The notes under the pieces are model-generated. The model was given only the letters and a program-made list of their open reading frames with translations. It searched no databases and was not told where the DNA came from. A stretch of 64,000 nt of DNA from Thiothrix winogradskyi (lineage in GTDB: Bacteria > Pseudomonadota > Gammaproteobacteria > Thiotrichales > Thiotrichaceae): positions 3,100,001-3,164,000 of the forward strand of contig NZ_CP091244.1 of NCBI RefSeq assembly GCF_021650935.1. Direction: 5' to 3'. Position 1 is the stretch's first letter; each line of letters starts with the position of its first letter. This document shows, one piece after another, positions 46,734-54,996 of the stretch. The position numbers were made by a program, and so were the translations under genes.

Positions 46734-47903
46734 TTACAGACGTGCCAGCAATTCGGGATCAGGGTAGCCATCCACCGGCAAGCCTAATTTTTGCTGCACC
46801 TGACGCACGGCTTCGCGAGTTTCCTCACCGATAATCCCATCAATTTTGGAAATAGCCTGTCCCTGTGCTTGCAATTTCGCTTGTAACTGTTTGGTTTGCC
46901 CGACTGTCAGCACCTTAACGGGCGCATTACCTTGACGCAGCACGGGCGCACCCGCCAACCGCGTGGCAAAATAGCCCGCAGTCGTGGCATACACCGTCGA
47001 TTCATTCCATTGCAGAAACACCTCGAAGTTCGGAAAGGCAAGAAATGCGGGGCCATGTCTGCCCATCGGTAGCAACAAAGCCGCCGTACCGCTGCCACTT
47101 AAAGCACTGCCATCAGCATCCTTGACACCTTGCACCGCCCAATCCTCCAAAGGCAAGCGACTATTCAAGCGGGCGAGTGACCAATCCATTGCCGCAGGTA
47201 CCTTAACTTCTTGCAACCACGGCTCGCCCGCCCGCCAACCGTTAACCTTGAGCAAATTCGCCGCAGACGCCAAGGCATCAGCACTGGAATGAATCAGATC
47301 ACGGTGCTTATCGCCATCAAAATCCACCGCGTAACGATCATAACTGGATGCCATGAATTGCAATTGCCCCACCTCACCCGCCCATGCACCGCGCATTTTT
47401 GCGGGGGTCAAATCACCTTTTTGCAGCAATTGCAGCGCACTGAGCAATTCGGCACGAAACATTTCCGGGCGACGGCAATCATGTGCCAACGTTACCAGCG
47501 AACGTAGCGTGGAAAAATCGCCCGTGACTGCCCCAAAATCGGTTTCCAAGCCCCATAGCGCCACCAGAATTTCAGCCGGTACGCCGTATTCCTGCTCGAT
47601 GCGCTTCAGCAACGCCGCGTGTTTTTTCAGATGCGTGCGCCCCAATCCCAAACGGTTTGCACTGACTTTTTTGGTGGCAAAGGTGAGGAAATCCTGCGCG
47701 AATACTTGCTGCGAACGGTCACGCTGAATCGCAGTAGGATCAGGTTTGAGGTTATTGAGTACGTCTGCTGGCAAACCGGCGGCGGTAGCTTCTTGCTGGA
47801 AATCCGCTATCCAACCCTTAAAATCCGGTGGCGTGCAATCGGCGTACACGGCTGAACCTGACAACATCCCCATAGTGAACAACACGGTTTTTAAATACTG
47901 CAT
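46734..47903 (-). CDS. Lytic murein transglycosylase (MltB family)
   Basis: 389 residues. It cleaves peptidoglycan glycan strands in the periplasm. A signal peptide ends near VYADC, and a lipobox is not clear. The catalytic domain carries the active-site Glu in ALWGLETDFGAVTGDFST (about residue 120), then GEVGQLQFMASSYDRYAVDF. A C-terminal peptidoglycan-binding domain of the PG_binding_1 type (about 325-389) has SKIDGIIGEETREAVRQVQ. It is the host gene bordering the tRNA-Leu integration site. Confidence 0.93.
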   Translation of the reverse strand: MQYLKTVLFTMGMLSGSAVYADCTPPDFKGWIADFQQEATAAGLPADVLNNLKPDPTAIQRDRSQQVFAQDFLTFATKKVSANRLGLGRTHLKKHAALLKRIEQEYGVPAEILVALWGLETDFGAVTGDFSTLRSLVTLAHDCRRPEMFRAELLSALQLLQKGDLTPAKMRGAWAGEVGQLQFMASSYDRYAVDFDGDKHRDLIHSSADALASAANLLKVNGWRAGEPWLQEVKVPAAMDWSLARLNSRLPLEDWAVQGVKDADGSALSGSGTAALLLPMGRHGPAFLAFPNFEVFLQWNESTVYATTAGYFATRLAGAPVLRQGNAPVKVLTVGQTKQLQAKLQAQGQAISKIDGIIGEETREAVRQVQQKLGLPVDGYPDPELLARL

Positions 47904-48053
47904 GGTGCGGCTGATTCCTTGTTAGCATCCCAATAATACGACGCATTATAGCAGGCTGATGGTTATGATGGCGGGAACTGCAAATCCCTAACAAAAATAC
48001 TAGCAGCCAGCGTGAGAGTTAGGTAAGATTAGCGCCCTACCTTACTCCCCCCT

Positions 48054-48140
48054 GCCCGGATGGTGAAATCGGTAGACACAAGAGACTTAAAATCTCTCGC
48101 TGGTAACAGCGTGCCGGTTCGAGTCCGGCTCCGGGCACCA
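48054..48140 (+). tRNA. tRNA-Leu (anticodon UAA)
   Basis: An 87-base tRNA, including the encoded CCA. The acceptor arms GCCCGGA and TCCGGGC pair. The anticodon stem AGAGA/TCTCT holds the loop CTTAAAA with anticodon TAA. A long variable arm follows, as expected for leucine tRNA, then GGTTCGAGTCC. Its 3' 55 bases are the left attachment repeat of the satellite-like element. Confidence 0.96.
48086..48140 (+). repeat. attL: left 55-bp direct repeat (3' end of tRNA-Leu)
   Basis: Identical to 62311-62365. It spans anticodon loop to CCA, so the tRNA stays functional after integration. Bases on either side differ between the copies, which sets the repeat limits. Confidence 0.95.
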
Positions 48141-48197
48141 TTTTTTTCAAGGCGTTACGCCATTTTACCCGCTGCATCATTTTCGCCCTTTTTGGTC

Positions 48198-48217
48198 GGG
48201 GTCATGTTGGGGTCATT
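48198..48217 (+). promoter_or_regulatory. Candidate integrase arm sites, left end
   Basis: GGGGTCATGTT (48198-48208), followed at once by GGGGTCATT. The same 11-mer occurs twice near the right end (62168-62178, 62191-62201) in the same orientation. Placement about 60 bp and 110-200 bp from the att cores is what arm-type integrase sites look like. Confidence 0.5.
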
Positions 48218-48271
48218 GGTGTGCGATTTTCGGGGACAAGCCGCAAAAGATTAGCGCCCTACCCTATGAGC

Positions 48272-48301
48272 AAAAAAAAGCCGCATCAGGTGAGGCGGCT
48301 T
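48272..48301 (-). terminator. Terminator after the 99-residue membrane protein gene
   Basis: On the minus strand AGCCGCCTCACCTGATGCGGC is followed by seven or more T. It closes the leftmost gene and stops transcription before attL. A very similar hairpin stands at 58994-59018. Confidence 0.85.
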
Positions 48302-48324
48302 TGTTGATCGGTTGTTGATTCGGG

Positions 48325-48624
48325 TCATAACATCGCGATAAACCAGCCTACCCCGGCGACGTAAAAACCTATGACAAATTGCCATGCATCGCTGCCTACT
48401 TCGTCGAGCAAATCCATGTCTAGCTTTTTTGCTTTGGGGAATATTAACCCCGCTCCGATGGTAAAAAAGACGGATTGAATAAATCCAGTTCCCCACCACA
48501 ATTCCCGCGCTTCTTGCCATTTTGCAAGCTGAATTAATTGCTCAGGTTCGATTAGCCACATGACCATTAATAATAGTCCGATGGAATAAGCCGCCCTAGC
48601 CCATTGTCTTCGATCTTGATACAA
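48325..48624 (-). CDS. Small membrane protein of the element
   Basis: 99 residues from a TTG at 48624, with GAGG about 8 bases upstream. Hydrophobic segments at about residues 12-28, 47-62 and 80-98 (FVIGFYVAGVGWFIAML) suggest three membrane spans. It stands alone between two minus-strand terminators (48664-48691 and 48272-48301), so it needs its own promoter. No family recognised. A role in host membrane or superinfection effects is only a guess from position at the element end. Confidence 0.6.
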   Translation of the reverse strand: MYQDRRQWARAAYSIGLLLMVMWLIEPEQLIQLAKWQEARELWWGTGFIQSVFFTIGAGLIFPKAKKLDMDLLDEVGSDAWQFVIGFYVAGVGWFIAML

Positions 48625-48663
48625 AATATTTACCTCACTTACTGATTAATATAAATGTTAATA

Positions 48664-48691
48664 CAAAAAAGCCGAGAATAATCCCGGCTCT
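48664..48691 (-). terminator. Terminator after the 660-residue membrane protein gene
   Basis: On the minus strand GAGCCGGGATTATTCTCGGC is followed by TTTTTTGTA. It ends the long replication-region operon. Confidence 0.85.
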
Positions 48692-48740
48692 TTGATGGTT
48701 ATTTAATGCGGGTCAGGTGCTACCCTGCCCGCTTTGGTGA

Positions 48741-50723
48741 TTATGCTTTCAAATATTTTGTTTTCCTATTTCCGGGTGTGTATTCAGGATTAATAATCAG
48801 CTTTCCCTCTGCTACGCCACGTTGCCCGAACTTGTCCCAGATAATGGCTAATTTTGCCTTGTTCAGTCCTGCCCGCTTCGAGTCGATGTGAGCGTTAACA
48901 AAGTCGGCAAATGCGCCTTCTGATGATTTAACAGTTCCATCGAGAACGCCAGTTATCCACAGACGATAGAGAGCGCTCAACTGTCCGCCCTCACTACCCT
49001 TTAGGTAGTCCGGGGTAGTCGCTGGGGTAGTCCGTTCACTACCCTTTAGGTAGTCCGGGGTAGTGGTTGGGGTAGTCGCTGGGGTAGTCCGATCACTACC
49101 CTTTAGGTAGTCCGGGGTAGTCGCTGGGGTAGTGGTTGGGGTAGTCCGTTCACTACCCTTTAGGTAGTCCGGGGTAGTGGTTGGGGTAGCGGTTGGAAGG
49201 GGTAGCGGATAGTGCTCTTCGGCAGTGCCTAACGCGGGGTTGTGCAAGCCGGTTGCCCCGGTGCGTTGGCTGAACGGCATGGCAGGGGAAGGGGTAGCAG
49301 GTGCTTCGCTTTTGGCGATTTTAGCCGCTACTTTTTGAAGGTCGCCGTCATCCAGATCAGCAGGGTTAAATAGTTTTGAATAGCCATCGAATACCGCTGC
49401 TTGAATATCGGCTTCAGATTTTGCACCTGATTTTTTTACCGCATCCACTAACGCACGGATAGTTTCAGCAACAGACTGGCGCTTGATTTCCGGGGCAGGG
49501 GATTCACTGAAAACCTTGCCCGCTTCATAATCCTGCATTTGCTCTTTATACAAGCGCTGGACATTGGCTAACTGTTCCGGTGATTGTTTCATGTTCGCTG
49601 GTTTAATTTCAGGTCTGTCTAATTCAATCGAATCAGGTTTTTTAAATGCTGATTCGATTTTATCGCCCACGGTTTTTAATGTGTCGCCAGTTTTTGCCGC
49701 CATCTGTTCGCGGGCATTTTGTGCGCGTGCATATTCGGTGGCGATAACTTCAGGGGATGATTTTAATCCCGCCTCAACTTTTGCCGCGTATTCGCCCACA
49801 GTTTGTTTGGCAGAGTTCGCGCCGCTGGTGAATGCGGATACTGGAGCGGATTCGTTCCGATCGGAATAGGTGCTGATACTGCCATCGAATTTCCGGGGCG
49901 GTTGGCGTAACTTGCGGGTCACGTCGTAACCATTGTCTATGAGTTTCTGGCGTGCGCGGTTGAAATCACCGCCCAAGTAATGAAAGGCATACTCGAACAT
50001 CGAGATAATAATCACGCTGAACAACAGGCTGGCAGTTTTGCCGCTGACACCTAACCATTCCACGATCACACCCACGATGGGAAAATAATTGCTTTCGTCC
50101 TTTTCCATCGACTTGGCTTTATCCAGCAGGGCGGTGGCTTGTTGTTGGCTTGCTGCGTTGTGGGTGGCAATCATCTTGTTTACCGCATCCACACGCGCCG
50201 CGCTGCCATCACAATGTTTTTCTTTGCCTTGCGCCAGTCGAGCTTGGCACTGTGCGAGCTTCACTTCAGCGGCTTGCAGGTCGGCAGAGTAGGGGTTATA
50301 GCTGGTGCTGGCGCTATTACCGAGCGCTGCCAGTGCTGCTTGGTAGGTTGGGGACTCTTGGCTTTTGGTCTCCATGCGCACTTCGTCGCGTTCCATGCCT
50401 TGCCCGACTTCAGAGAGCAAGGAAAATGCCACTGCGACCACCACAGCGAGGACACCGACCTTGCCGCCGCCGTGCATATCGCCATTGCCATAGAGTCGGA
50501 ACTGAAACCCGGTCATCACCGCTGTTACCATCACCGCTGTGATTGCATACTTCCATTCCATCGCTGTCCACTTATCAAAGTCTATGCCGCCGGTCGCGTA
50601 TGACACCATGAAGTAGGAACTCATGAGAAAAGCAGCCATCGCGCCCAACAAGAAAAGTAGACCTGCCTGTTTATAATCTGCGAAGGCAAAGCCAGCATTG
50701 AAGTTTTTATCATCGTTTTTCAT
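48741..50723 (-). CDS. Large membrane protein with Thr/Pro repeats and DNA-binding-like tail
   Basis: 660 residues, no family recognised. Probable membrane segments lie near residues 18-40, 55-75, 88-105 and 215-245. A coiled region rich in Gln/Ala/Lys sits between spans 3 and 4. The middle is a long charged cytoplasmic part. Four DYLKGSE/D units linked by TTPxTTP lie at about 515-580 (nucleotide repeats at 48993-49167). The C-terminal 75 residues (LSALYRLWITGVLDG...LIINPEYTPGNRKTKYLKA) look like a small winged-helix fold. Last gene of the replication operon. Membrane anchoring of the replicating element or host interference are possible; neither is shown. Confidence 0.65.
   Translation of the reverse strand: MKNDDKNFNAGFAFADYKQAGLLFLLGAMAAFLMSSYFMVSYATGGIDFDKWTAMEWKYAITAVMVTAVMTGFQFRLYGNGDMHGGGKVGVLAVVVAVAFSLLSEVGQGMERDEVRMETKSQESPTYQAALAALGNSASTSYNPYSADLQAAEVKLAQCQARLAQGKEKHCDGSAARVDAVNKMIATHNAASQQQATALLDKAKSMEKDESNYFPIVGVIVEWLGVSGKTASLLFSVIIISMFEYAFHYLGGDFNRARQKLIDNGYDVTRKLRQPPRKFDGSISTYSDRNESAPVSAFTSGANSAKQTVGEYAAKVEAGLKSSPEVIATEYARAQNAREQMAAKTGDTLKTVGDKIESAFKKPDSIELDRPEIKPANMKQSPEQLANVQRLYKEQMQDYEAGKVFSESPAPEIKRQSVAETIRALVDAVKKSGAKSEADIQAAVFDGYSKLFNPADLDDGDLQKVAAKIAKSEAPATPSPAMPFSQRTGATGLHNPALGTAEEHYPLPLPTATPTTTPDYLKGSERTTPTTTPATTPDYLKGSDRTTPATTPTTTPDYLKGSERTTPATTPDYLKGSEGGQLSALYRLWITGVLDGTVKSSEGAFADFVNAHIDSKRAGLNKAKLAIIWDKFGQRGVAEGKLIINPEYTPGNRKTKYLKA
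48993..49167. repeat. Four-copy coding repeat with a small dyad
   Basis: CTACCCTTTAGGTAG occurs four times (48993, 49039, 49096, 49153) and is itself a CTACC/GGTAG dyad. The copies are spaced 46, 57 and 57 bases. It encodes the DYLKGSE units and intervening TTP linkers of the membrane protein. Confidence 0.9.
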
Positions 50724-50734
50724 TTGAAATCTCC

Positions 50735-51097
50735 TTAAAACCAGTAGCTAAGCAGTAACACGGCGAAGGTAAAGCCGATTGCATGAACACCATGCTTGGC
50801 TTTTGCTGCGCGGAATGCTGCGAGACAGAGGGTCAAACCCATTGCGACATATGACCAATTCGACATAGCAGGGAACATGTCCGCGTAGTGAAGGTTAAAT
50901 GCCGTTGGGATTAGTAGGAACATTGCCCACATGACCACTGCGCCGATGACTGCGAACCACGGGATTAGTGCATGAATGCGTTGCCAGTCGATCGGGGTGT
51001 TTTCCGTTTCCGTTTTCCAGTGTGATACGGATCCCGCGCTGGCGTTGCGTAGCGCGGTCAATTCTGTATTCTGTTGTGGTGTCAGTAGTGGATTCAT
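50735..51097 (-). CDS. Small membrane protein of the element
   Basis: 120 residues. A soluble N-terminus (about 40) is followed by three hydrophobic segments near 44-66 (IPWFAVIGAVVMWAMFLL), 78-95 and 103-118. It overlaps the 105-residue gene by 4 bases upstream and precedes the 660-residue membrane protein by 11 bases, so it is co-translated with both. No family recognised. Confidence 0.65.
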   Translation of the reverse strand: MNPLLTPQQNTELTALRNASAGSVSHWKTETENTPIDWQRIHALIPWFAVIGAVVMWAMFLLIPTAFNLHYADMFPAMSNWSYVAMGLTLCLAAFRAAKAKHGVHAIGFTFAVLLLSYWF

Positions 51098-51411
51098 GCT
51101 GAAACCCTCCGATAACCACGTTTGAGCATGTCCGCCTCAATAGCAGCAAAAGCCGCCTCACGGTTGCACTTGTGTTGATCGTGCTGATAGCAGTCGATTA
51201 CCCACGGCATACGCCCACGCCCTGACCACACCACGCCTTGAAATTCATACTTGGCGGGGTAGTCCTTGAACGTGTCGCCACGGGGAACACGCACGATTAG
51301 CGGTGAACCGTCGGGTTTGTACCAGTGCAAACCGCTGATAGTTGGTTCTGGCGCAACTGGTGCAACTGTTGGCAGTGCAAAAAGGTCTAGTTGATTGAGT
51401 GGCTTAGTCAC
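51094..51411 (-). CDS. Hypothetical protein of the replication operon
   Basis: 105 residues, overlapping the replication gene stop and the next start by 4 bases each. It shows PDGSPLIVRVPRGDTFKDYP and a short CYQHDQHKCNREAAF segment with Cys and His, possibly a small metal site. No family recognised. Confidence 0.6.
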   Translation of the reverse strand: MTKPLNQLDLFALPTVAPVAPEPTISGLHWYKPDGSPLIVRVPRGDTFKDYPAKYEFQGVVWSGRGRMPWVIDCYQHDQHKCNREAAFAAIEADMLKRGYRRVSA

Positions 51412-53372
51412 ACATCACCTCCGATTCTTTGAGCGTGGGAAGTTGTTCCAACGAGTCCGAGGGGCGGTGAACCGCCCAAAGAGGAAGAGGAGGAGGGGGA
51501 GAACATGACGATTCCGGCGCGTTCTGCCAGCTTGTGCAGCTTGCCTTGTGTCTTGGCTTGATCAATCACGCCTTGAATATCGTCGCTGAAGGTCGGGGAC
51601 AGGTCTGATTTTTTGGTGTCGGATTCACGAAGGAACTTTTGCACGAGCAACTTGTTCAGCGAGCCGATGTTCAGCAGATACCAATCTTTCAGGCGGGTGC
51701 GGATTTCTGCATCTTCCACGAGCAAACCGCGTACCTGATTGATGACTTCGCCGTATTGGTTGTGGGCATCGGTGGCGGTTTCTGCATCCTGCTTGGGTTG
51801 GCGCATCATGCGAATAGGACGTTCACGAGCGGAACATGCCGCGCCGCCGTTGATTTCGGTGTATGCCTTCCAGTCTTTGGCGTGTGCCGCTTGGCGGGCG
51901 GATTCGAGCAGGGGGTTCTCTTGTGCGTCGGTGATGCGGCGCAATTCGCGCCACGCCATGACGCTGGGGGCATTCCAGAAAGCGTACTGACGCAAGCCCC
52001 ACACGGATTTTCTAGCCATGATTTTGATAATGGTTTGATCGGATGGGACGCCCGCTTGTAAATCATCCCAGTCTGCACCGGTTAAGCCCTTGGTGATGTA
52101 TTTCACCATGTAGCTCACCATGCCCGCCGCGCTGGTCATGATTTTGAAACTGAGGCGACGTTCATTCGCGCCACGTTCGGTGGCGTCACGCGCTAGACCA
52201 TAGACACATGCGCCTTTTTTGGTGAGCCGGTCAGTGTGCGCACCTCTGAGTGCTTTGTTATAGAAAATTTCAACGGCGCGTTGCACATCTTTGGACTTTA
52301 CCCATATAGCGTAATGGTAGTGACTCACACCGTCATGATGGGTTTCATCCATGCGGAATCCGTAGCCGTCGATAGGGCGGATGTGCTTCGTTTTGCGCTT
52401 CCATGCGGTCTGGGTGAGCTTCCATGTTTCTTGCAACCAGTCCCGCGCATCGGCTGGGGTTTTGCTGGGGTCATAGTTGCGGTTTAGCTCCAACGTGCTG
52501 TTGGTGCGGGTGCTGTAACGATGGAAACGTGATGGGGTGGTGAGGGTGAAAAACACACCTACCCATGATTCTGGTTCAGCAGACGCAAACACATTGAGTT
52601 CCGGGAGGTCTGCCAATGCGCCGCCGCGTTTGCCGGTGGTCATGTGTTCCGGCAGTGCATCGACAATATCAGCCGACACGTAGTCGTCGCTGGCAATGGC
52701 TGACATCTCGTTAACCCTTACCATGAATTCGGCAAATTTGATGAATGCCGCCGTGTGTTCGCTGTCAGCGTCATCTAGGCTGATTTCGTCGCCTTCATTG
52801 GAAATCAGCACGGCTTGCTTTTTCCATGCTTCCAGCAGTGTTTGGCGGTACTGGTAATTATCCACAGCCTCTTGGGATGCGTAGGGGGAGGCGTCTTTGC
52901 TAACGTTGCCCGCGCGGATTTGCGCGGCTTCTGCATCCCGGCGGTGTTTTTTGGTGCGTTGCGCATCCCACCACTCAACCGAACATAGGCGCGATTTCAC
53001 CGCCGCTTGGCTGTTGGGCTTGTGCGGGTCAGTTTCGACTTTGGGGTAAGTGGGGACGCGCACACCTTGACCACGCGCCCATTCTGCGGTGGTGTCCAGA
53101 TCGGCAATTTGCAGCATTTTCGCGGCTGTGAGTGCGAGGCGGTGTTTGGCTTCTAAGCGTTTGTCGCCTGATGCGAGGGTCAGGGAATTGATGGTTTCCC
53201 GGAACCATAGATTGGTGTTCCGGCGGCGTTCACCTTCGGTTTGGGTGTCAGTGTTGCTCAGGTAGCGGTCAGCGTATTGTGAGCGCACGATTGCATGGAA
53301 GTCTTCCGGGATTTTGGCAAGTTGCTTGTCAATCCATACGCCGTCATGCAGGTGATGGGTGAGGTTAGCCAT
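51408..53372 (-). CDS. P2 gpA-type rolling-circle replication initiator (HUH endonuclease)
   Basis: 654 residues. It nicks the origin and starts rolling-circle replication. The HUH motif is in DGVSHYHYAIWVK (H-x-H near residue 351), and the paired catalytic tyrosines are in GMVSYMVKYITKG (Y-x3-Y near 420). This is the arrangement of the phage GPA family (P2 A protein), and length and motif order agree. In P2 the origin lies inside this gene. P4 itself uses a different, primase-helicase replication protein, so this element combines P2-style replication with P4-style control. Upstream overlaps suggest operon expression. Confidence 0.88.
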   Translation of the reverse strand: MANLTHHLHDGVWIDKQLAKIPEDFHAIVRSQYADRYLSNTDTQTEGERRRNTNLWFRETINSLTLASGDKRLEAKHRLALTAAKMLQIADLDTTAEWARGQGVRVPTYPKVETDPHKPNSQAAVKSRLCSVEWWDAQRTKKHRRDAEAAQIRAGNVSKDASPYASQEAVDNYQYRQTLLEAWKKQAVLISNEGDEISLDDADSEHTAAFIKFAEFMVRVNEMSAIASDDYVSADIVDALPEHMTTGKRGGALADLPELNVFASAEPESWVGVFFTLTTPSRFHRYSTRTNSTLELNRNYDPSKTPADARDWLQETWKLTQTAWKRKTKHIRPIDGYGFRMDETHHDGVSHYHYAIWVKSKDVQRAVEIFYNKALRGAHTDRLTKKGACVYGLARDATERGANERRLSFKIMTSAAGMVSYMVKYITKGLTGADWDDLQAGVPSDQTIIKIMARKSVWGLRQYAFWNAPSVMAWRELRRITDAQENPLLESARQAAHAKDWKAYTEINGGAACSARERPIRMMRQPKQDAETATDAHNQYGEVINQVRGLLVEDAEIRTRLKDWYLLNIGSLNKLLVQKFLRESDTKKSDLSPTFSDDIQGVIDQAKTQGKLHKLAERAGIVMFSPSSSSSLGGSPPLGLVGTTSHAQRIGGDV

Positions 53373-53571
53373 GAGTGTTACCCTCCATTTCGCGCTTCAA
53401 GCCGGTGCGGATTTCGTCAAGTTCATCCAAGATCAGCATGATGGTGGTGAGCATTTCTTGCTTGCGTAGATCGGTGCAGTAGTCATTGGTAGCGCCTTTC
53501 GCGAAGATAGCCAATGATGACGCGCCGCTTCTTTTGAGTTGCTCTAACAGGGTGATGATTTCAGGATTCAT
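53365..53571 (-). CDS. Small helical protein upstream of the replication gene
   Basis: 68 residues from the ATG at 53571, chosen because AGAGGTGG lies about 5 bases upstream and the ATG overlaps the previous stop (ATGA). It is helical and charged (MLTTIMLILDELDEIRTGLK). Unknown function. Confidence 0.6.
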   Translation of the reverse strand: MNPEIITLLEQLKRSGASSLAIFAKGATNDYCTDLRKQEMLTTIMLILDELDEIRTGLKREMEGNTHG

Positions 53572-53756
53572 AGCGCCACCTCTGCATTCAGCACGTTGCG
53601 ATTCAGCCAAGACACCCACAGACGCGCTACGTAGTGGGTAGGGTTGTCGGGGTTGGTTTCGGATTTGCGGCGCTGGATTTCTTCATGCACCAGCTTGACG
53701 CGATCTTCAAAGGGGATAGGGGCGACGATTGCGCCGGTAGTGGTTGGGTTACTCAT
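53568..53756 (-). CDS. Small hypothetical protein of the element
   Basis: 62 residues, overlapping neighbours on both sides by 4 bases. FEDRVKLVHEEIQRRKSE is a likely helix. No family recognised. Operon position and coupled starts are the main support. Confidence 0.55.
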   Translation of the reverse strand: MSNPTTTGAIVAPIPFEDRVKLVHEEIQRRKSETNPDNPTHYVARLWVSWLNRNVLNAEVAL

Positions 53757-54061
53757 TTGCTCACCCCACGTCCGTCTGTGACGGTGTGAGCAGCAAGGAA
53801 TGCGTCGAGTGCTGATTTACGGTAGCGCACGCTACGCCCCACGAGGATATACGGCAGGCGGTCGGGGTAGTCGTGACGCCATTTCTCTAAGGTGCGAGGG
53901 GCAAAACCGATATAAGGAGCGGCTTCTTTCTCTTTAAAGAGCGGGTCGCCGTTGAGGGTATAGCCGGGGATTTGCTCAACGATTTGCGCCCGGCGGATTG
54001 CGTCACGATTGCGACGGATGCGACGGGTTGCGCGGCTGGGGGTGGTGGTCTGTTTGATCAT
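53753..54061 (-). CDS. AlpA-like helix-turn-helix protein
   Basis: 102 residues. After a basic N-terminus (ATRRIRRNRDAIRR) comes a MerR/AlpA-type helix-turn-helix: KEKEAAPYIGFAPRTLEKWRH, then LPYILVGRSVRYRKSALDAFL. In P4-like satellites AlpA-type proteins act as excisionase or transcription regulator. It lies in the early operon below the regulatory leader. Excisionase or operon regulator are both possible. Confidence 0.75.
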   Translation of the reverse strand: MIKQTTTPSRATRRIRRNRDAIRRAQIVEQIPGYTLNGDPLFKEKEAAPYIGFAPRTLEKWRHDYPDRLPYILVGRSVRYRKSALDAFLAAHTVTDGRGVSK

Positions 54062-54285
54062 TTGACACCGCCTTGCATGGCAGTTGCCGCCTTGATCAGA
54101 TCGGAATAACCGAGGTTATACGTAGCGGTCTGCACGGCTTCGATGCGCTTTTCGATGGTCTCGAACAGATGCGCCAGTTCCGCCGGTTCGCATTCCTCAA
54201 ACGCTGCCTTTTTGCCAATACTGGCAAGGCATTGCAACGCCCACAGTTCTTTGCTTGATTCTAAGATGGTGTCTTGCAGGTTCAT
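54058..54285 (-). CDS. Small hypothetical protein of the element
   Basis: 75 residues, all-helical by composition (AELAHLFETIEKRIEAVQTATYNLGY). Start and stop overlap the neighbouring genes. Unknown function. Confidence 0.6.
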   Translation of the reverse strand: MNLQDTILESSKELWALQCLASIGKKAAFEECEPAELAHLFETIEKRIEAVQTATYNLGYSDLIKAATAMQGGVK

Positions 54286-54698
54286 TAGTTTGCACCTCCG
54301 TTGTCAGAGGCTTCACATTCTGCGAGCGCTGAAAAAGGGGTTGCGGTACTGCCTTGCTTTTCCTGTGGGATTGCAAACAGGGTGAACAGGGCGGTTTTTG
54401 CGTCTTGCAGATTGGCGCATTCAAACGTTTCAAGATTGATGCCGTGCAGGGTTTGGCGGTGGTACGCCACGTCAACAAAGGTGGTGGTCTTGGGTTTGCC
54501 GCCGACTTGACCTTGATGGTAGCCAAGCACAATCCATGCTACTGGGGTGTCTTTGCGATAGGCGATTACGCCGGTACGTGATTGCTTGAATACCAGCAGG
54601 GGCGATTCTTTGCGCTTACGTCCGATGGGTGCAATAGGGAGGTGTGGCAGGTACGCCGATAGATTGCGGGCAGTGTTGCCCATAGTGAGTGCTGTCAT
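54285..54698 (-). CDS. First gene of the early operon, under leader control
   Basis: 137 residues from the ATG at 54698, with GGAG 8 bases upstream. The frame stays open much further upstream, but that part is the structured leader, so I used the start with a ribosome site. The protein has RKESPLLVFKQSRTGVIAYR and TPVAWIVLGYHQGQVGGKP; it is likely a small soluble beta-rich protein of unknown role. Its ribosome site lies inside a 9-base sequence complementary to the putative regulatory RNA (54760-54768), which makes it the prime target of that control. Confidence 0.65.
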   Translation of the reverse strand: MTALTMGNTARNLSAYLPHLPIAPIGRKRKESPLLVFKQSRTGVIAYRKDTPVAWIVLGYHQGQVGGKPKTTTFVDVAYHRQTLHGINLETFECANLQDAKTALFTLFAIPQEKQGSTATPFSALAECEASDNGGAN

Positions 54699-54699
54699 G

Positions 54700-54944
54700 A
54701 TGACCGCTCCATGTTTAGTTTTACGATTGGGCAAAAGTTGCCGGGTACTCGTATCGTCTACATGGAGCACGACGCGCTTATTCCCTCCGAGGAGGTTTCT
54801 TAGTCCACGCATACCCGGCATAAAGCCGCTGTGTGCGAAGTCTACGGGCATAAAAAATCCCGCTGCGTCGTTAGGGCGGGTTTGCCGCCATGTATGGGGA
54901 TACGAGTCCCAGAATTTTGCTGTTTGCCGGTGCTTTGCATCGAC
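54700..54944 (-). ncRNA. P4 CI / C4-like antisense regulatory leader RNA
   Basis: Minus-strand leader. It carries (A) 54888-54910, (B) 54743-54768 and (C) 54706-54714. On the minus strand B (CCATGTAGACGATACGAGT then ACCC) can pair with A (GGGACTCGTATC and TACATGG parts) and with C (ACATGGAGC, over the GGAG of the next gene). Between A and B lie competing hairpins: GGCGGCAAACCCGCC, or CCCGC-N12-GCGGG followed by ATTTTTT, an intrinsic-terminator shape. This is the A/B/C layout of P4 immunity and of the C4 RNAs of P1 and related prophages. The RNA would be processed from the leader and cause termination or block translation. The family assignment rests on layout and base pairing seen by eye. Confidence 0.65.
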
Positions 54945-54950
54945 ACGAAC

Positions 54951-54996
54951 AGGATAGGGGAAAAGCGGGGATACGGTCAACTTATCAGCGGATAAG
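54951..54996 (-). promoter_or_regulatory. Promoter and operator for the regulatory leader
   Basis: On the minus strand TTGACC (54975-54980), an 18-base spacer and TATCCT (54951-54956) form a plausible promoter with start near 54944. Touching the -35 box is a perfect 6-4-6 inverted repeat CTTATC-AGCG-GATAAG (54981-54996), a good operator for a repressor or activator. Confidence 0.6.

Noticed and set aside
48993..49167. CRISPR-like array
   Set aside because: Four short repeats with uneven spacing inside an open reading frame encode a Thr/Pro linker; the spacers are themselves repetitive.
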